DNA from: Flavobacterium gilvum
GTDB taxonomy: Bacteria; Bacteroidota; Bacteroidia; Flavobacteriales; Flavobacteriaceae
Length of the DNA: 64,000 bases
NCBI RefSeq assembly: GCF_001761465.1
Contig: NZ_CP017479.1
Coordinates: 2,108,001-2,172,000 of the forward strand
Direction of reading: 5' to 3'
This document shows positions 61,708-64,000 of the stretch, piece by piece. Position numbers and translations under genes: made by a program. The notes under the pieces were generated by a model, which was not told where the DNA came from, did not search any database, and was given only the letters and a program-made list of their open reading frames with translations. Each line of letters starts with the position of its first letter. Positions within the stretch are counted from its first letter, which is position 1.

Positions 61708-62121
61708 ATGAATAAATTAAAAACAGGATTTATATTGCTTTTGCTTTTTTTTGGCGTAAGCCAAGGATTTAGTCAGGTTTATAAATTCAAAACAACCGGT
61801 TTGAGTGTTTCTGCAAAAGAAGCAAACGGAAAATTTGGTAATTGGACCGATTTGAAATCGGTTAAAATTTTGGTCAATTTGGATACCAATAAAAACCGAA
61901 TTGTCATTTATTCCGAGGCAATTCAAGTGTTTGATATTGTCGAATATCTTCCTACTGAAGAAAACAGTTCAGACCTTATTTACCCTTTTGTTTGTAAAGA
62001 CAACAGTGGCGAAAACTGTACACTTTCTTTTATTACCCGAAAAAAGCAAGACAACAGAATGCAACTCTATGTCAAATATGAAGACAGGGTGTTGGCGTAT
62101 AATATTGTCAAGTTTGAGTAA
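61708..62121 (+). CDS. small exported protein of unknown function
   Basis: This is a 137-residue protein with a signal peptide (MNKLKTGFILLLLFFGVSQGFS) and a beta-rich body (VYKFKTTGLSVSAKEANGKF, WTDLKSVKILVNLDTNKNRI). It contains no domain I recognise. Small exported proteins of this kind are common in Flavobacteriaceae. It lies 37 nt after the flavoenzyme gene and might share its transcript. Confidence 0.6.
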   Translation: MNKLKTGFILLLLFFGVSQGFSQVYKFKTTGLSVSAKEANGKFGNWTDLKSVKILVNLDTNKNRIVIYSEAIQVFDIVEYLPTEENSSDLIYPFVCKDNSGENCTLSFITRKKQDNRMQLYVKYEDRVLAYNIVKFE

Positions 62122-62206
62122 AAAAAAGGAGTTAAATTTCAGGCCAAAATCCCCCCTTTTTTGCAATAGTTTCTTTAACTGATTATTTCGCTTGACTTTT
62201 AACGGC

Positions 62207-62259
62207 TCTAAGCAATTAAACAGTTTGGCGATTAAGCGGTTAAACGATTAACCAAACTT
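62207..62259. repeat. weak word-repeat region before pafA
   Basis: Words of the type GCGATTAAGCGGTTAAACGATTAACC are repeated, and AGTTTGG (62222-62228) is inverted at 62252-62258 (CCAAACT). It is shorter and less regular than the other elements of this class. Confidence 0.4.
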
Positions 62260-62305
62260 ATCATTTAGATAAAATTGTTTTAAACTTTTTTTTACAGATA
62301 AAATG

Positions 62306-62313
62306 TATTTTTG
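62306..62313 (+). promoter_or_regulatory. -7 box TATTTTTG of pafA
   Basis: The box lies 19 nt before the ATG at 62333 and inside the in-frame extension from 62303, which supports the later start. A TTG at 62275-62277 is too far (28 nt) for a normal -33 element. Confidence 0.5.
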
Positions 62314-62332
62314 TGACCAATTAAATTATATT

Positions 62333-63949
62333 ATGAAAAAAATTATTTTGTTATTTGTTTGTGTTTTTTCTATTTATAGTCAGGCACAACAGCGTCCTAA
62401 GTTAGTTGTTGGAATTGTGGTGGATCAAATGAAAATGGAATATTTATATCGATTTTCAGATGATTTTTCGGCAAATGGATTCAAAAGAATGATGGATAAA
62501 GGGTTTACTTTTTATAACATGAATTATAATTATGTGCCTACTTATACCGCTCCGGGGCACGCTTCTATTTATACCGGTACAACACCGGCAACTCACGGAA
62601 TTATGGGGAATGATTGGTTTGTTCGTTCTTTAGGAAAAAGCATTTATTGTACGGATGATGCCAATGCCAAAACTTTGGTGCCGGGTACTGAAAAAGAAGG
62701 AGCAATGTCTCCAAAAAATCTTTTGAGTACAACCATTACAGATGAATTGCGTATGGCAACAAATTTCAAAGGTAAAGTGATCGGGATGAGTATGAAGGAT
62801 CGTGGGGCAATTTTGCCGGCGGGACATTTTGCAAATTGGGCTTTTTGGTACGGCAAATCGGGAGATTTTATTTCGAGTAGTTTTTATGGGGACAAAATGC
62901 CGGATTGGGTTACAGAATTCAATAAAGAAAAAAAATATATGGATTATATAAAGAAAGGCTGGAGTCTGTTGCGTCCTGTTGAGACCTACAATGAAAGCCT
63001 TCCTGATGATAATCCTTATGAAGGAAAACTTGATAAAACGGCTAGACCAGTTTTTCCTTATGATTTGAATAAAATTTATCAGACGAGCGGAGCTGATATC
63101 ATGAGATCTGTTCCCTTTTCAAATGATCTTTTGGTTGATTTTGCAATGAAAGCCATTTCAAGTGAATCTTTAGGAAAAGATGAAAACACAGATTTTCTGA
63201 CAGTAAGTTTTTCTTCAACTGATTATGTTGGGCATTTGTGTGGTCCAAGATCTATGGAAATTCAGGATACTTATTTACGATTGGATCTCTCCATTGCTAC
63301 TTTTTTGGATTATTTGGATAAAACTGTCGGAAAGGATAATTATTTGGTTTTCCTTACTGCTGATCATGCCGTTGCAGAGAATATTAATTATCTGAAAGAT
63401 CGTAAATATGATGTTACCAATGATGCTGCTAAAGATGTTTCTGCTTTGTTGAAGAAGTTTTCTGTTGATACATTTGGTGCAAACGTAGTACTGAATTACT
63501 CTAATTTTAATTTGTATTTTGATAAAAAGATTATCAAAGAAAAAGGATTGGAGTTGGCCAATGTAAAACAAAGTTTTAAAGACTTTTTAATGGGATTGGA
63601 TCAGGTTAAAAGAGTTTATTCCGAAGAAGATATTTTAAATGCATCAGGTGCCGATTATTATCTGAATTTTATTTTCAAAGGTTATGATCCAAAACAGAAC
63701 GGAGATTTAGTTGTTCTTTATAAAGCTGGGTATATGGAAAATAACGAAACAGGAACGACCCACGGTACGCCTAATAGCTATGATACCAATGTTCCTTTGC
63801 TTTTCTACGGTTGGCACGTTCCGCAAGGAGAATCGAATAAAAAAGAATATATAACAGAAATTGCTCCAACACTTTCTAAAATGCTAAAAATTACGACTCC
63901 AAACGGCTCAGAATCACAAGTTTTGGAAGAGCTATTTGTTAAGAAATAA
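62333..63949 (+). CDS. pafA: PafA-type periplasmic alkaline phosphatase (nucleotide pyrophosphatase/phosphodiesterase fold)
   Basis: This 538-residue exported phosphatase has signal peptide MKKIILLFVCVFSIYSQAQQ and the alkaline-phosphatase-superfamily metal site. The sites are Asp 31 (IVVDQMKMEYL), the nucleophile Thr 72 in YTAPGHASIYTGT, Asn in GIMGNDWF, the Lys and Arg of MKDRGAILPAGH that define PafA against nucleotide phosphodiesterases, and the later Asp/His residues in SSTDYVGHLCG and TADHAVAE. It frees phosphate from phosphomonoesters outside the cytoplasm and is a major calcium-dependent, phosphate-insensitive phosphatase in Flavobacterium. The start is at 62333. It is a single gene with a terminator-like hairpin. 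Confidence 0.93.
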   Translation: MKKIILLFVCVFSIYSQAQQRPKLVVGIVVDQMKMEYLYRFSDDFSANGFKRMMDKGFTFYNMNYNYVPTYTAPGHASIYTGTTPATHGIMGNDWFVRSLGKSIYCTDDANAKTLVPGTEKEGAMSPKNLLSTTITDELRMATNFKGKVIGMSMKDRGAILPAGHFANWAFWYGKSGDFISSSFYGDKMPDWVTEFNKEKKYMDYIKKGWSLLRPVETYNESLPDDNPYEGKLDKTARPVFPYDLNKIYQTSGADIMRSVPFSNDLLVDFAMKAISSESLGKDENTDFLTVSFSSTDYVGHLCGPRSMEIQDTYLRLDLSIATFLDYLDKTVGKDNYLVFLTADHAVAENINYLKDRKYDVTNDAAKDVSALLKKFSVDTFGANVVLNYSNFNLYFDKKIIKEKGLELANVKQSFKDFLMGLDQVKRVYSEEDILNASGADYYLNFIFKGYDPKQNGDLVVLYKAGYMENNETGTTHGTPNSYDTNVPLLFYGWHVPQGESNKKEYITEIAPTLSKMLKITTPNGSESQVLEELFVKK

Positions 63950-63970
63950 TTTTTTTTTTTTCAGTTTCAA

Positions 63971-64000
63971 AAATCCCATTCGTGTAGATGAATGGGATTT
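63971..64000 (+). terminator. terminator of pafA, cut by window end
   Basis: An 11-bp perfect stem (AAATCCCATTC with GAATGGGATTT) with an 8-nt loop runs to the last base of the window. The T-tract downstream would lie outside. Confidence 0.75.

Overview
The window looks like chromosomal DNA from a Flavobacteriaceae bacterium, most likely a Flavobacterium. The base composition is AT-rich. Start-proximal promoters follow the Bacteroidota pattern (TTG, about 18-23 nt, TANNTTTG). There is a gliding gene (gldI), type IX secretion C-terminal sorting domains, a type III glutamine synthetase, a PafA-type phosphatase and fused immunophilins. I see no rRNA, tRNA, CRISPR array, prophage or transposase. 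Most genes are housekeeping or envelope genes in short transcription units.

Layout. 1-4.8 kb: end of an alpha/beta hydrolase gene, a DUF4197 exported protein, a VOC-protein/O-methyltransferase pair, and purU. 5.1-8.6 kb: a fused B12-dependent acyl-CoA mutase (IcmF type). 8.9-13.2 kb: a RhuM-Fic protein, a small secreted protein, an AraC regulator, an esterase and a collagen-like lipoprotein. 13.3-18.5 kb: a TerC transporter and two divergent, unrelated glutamine synthetases (GSII and GSIII). 18.9-24.0 kb: a 1715-residue T9SS cargo protein built from Ig-like repeats, followed by a 1.1-kb gene-free stretch. 25.1-31.6 kb: a reductase, an OmpA-like protein, purM, small proteins, a GNAT and an acyltransferase. 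31.7-37.8 kb (minus strand): two cyclophilin-FKBP fusions, gldI, a DHH phosphoesterase, a ClC channel and a Rid protein. 38.2-50.8 kb: two exported proteins, guaA, two LysM proteins, OsmC, an exonuclease-like protein, pyrG and yidC. 51.3-56.5 kb: a three-gene NAD-linked molybdenum formate dehydrogenase cluster. 56.8-64 kb: a YwqK/MORN protein, mnmA, a T9SS subtilase, a nitronate-monooxygenase-like enzyme, a small exported protein and pafA.

The least expected content lies between the genes. (1) A dispersed repeat family has conserved flanks around a core whose sequence differs from copy to copy but stays self-complementary. Two opposed copies flank the GSIII gene, a third lies at 29.0 kb, and an end fragment lies at 4.95 kb. 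(2) About ten intergenic spacers hold long inverted repeats built from short tandem 'words', such as three ATTAAG words facing three CTTAAT words. Most elements use different words, yet all share this architecture and none lies inside a gene. They could be structured RNA elements, non-autonomous mobile elements or products of a template-switching process, and the sequence alone does not decide. Inside a gene, a near-identical 867-bp tandem duplication in the giant Ig-repeat gene marks a recent expansion.

All functional calls are from motif recognition by eye; no database search was possible.
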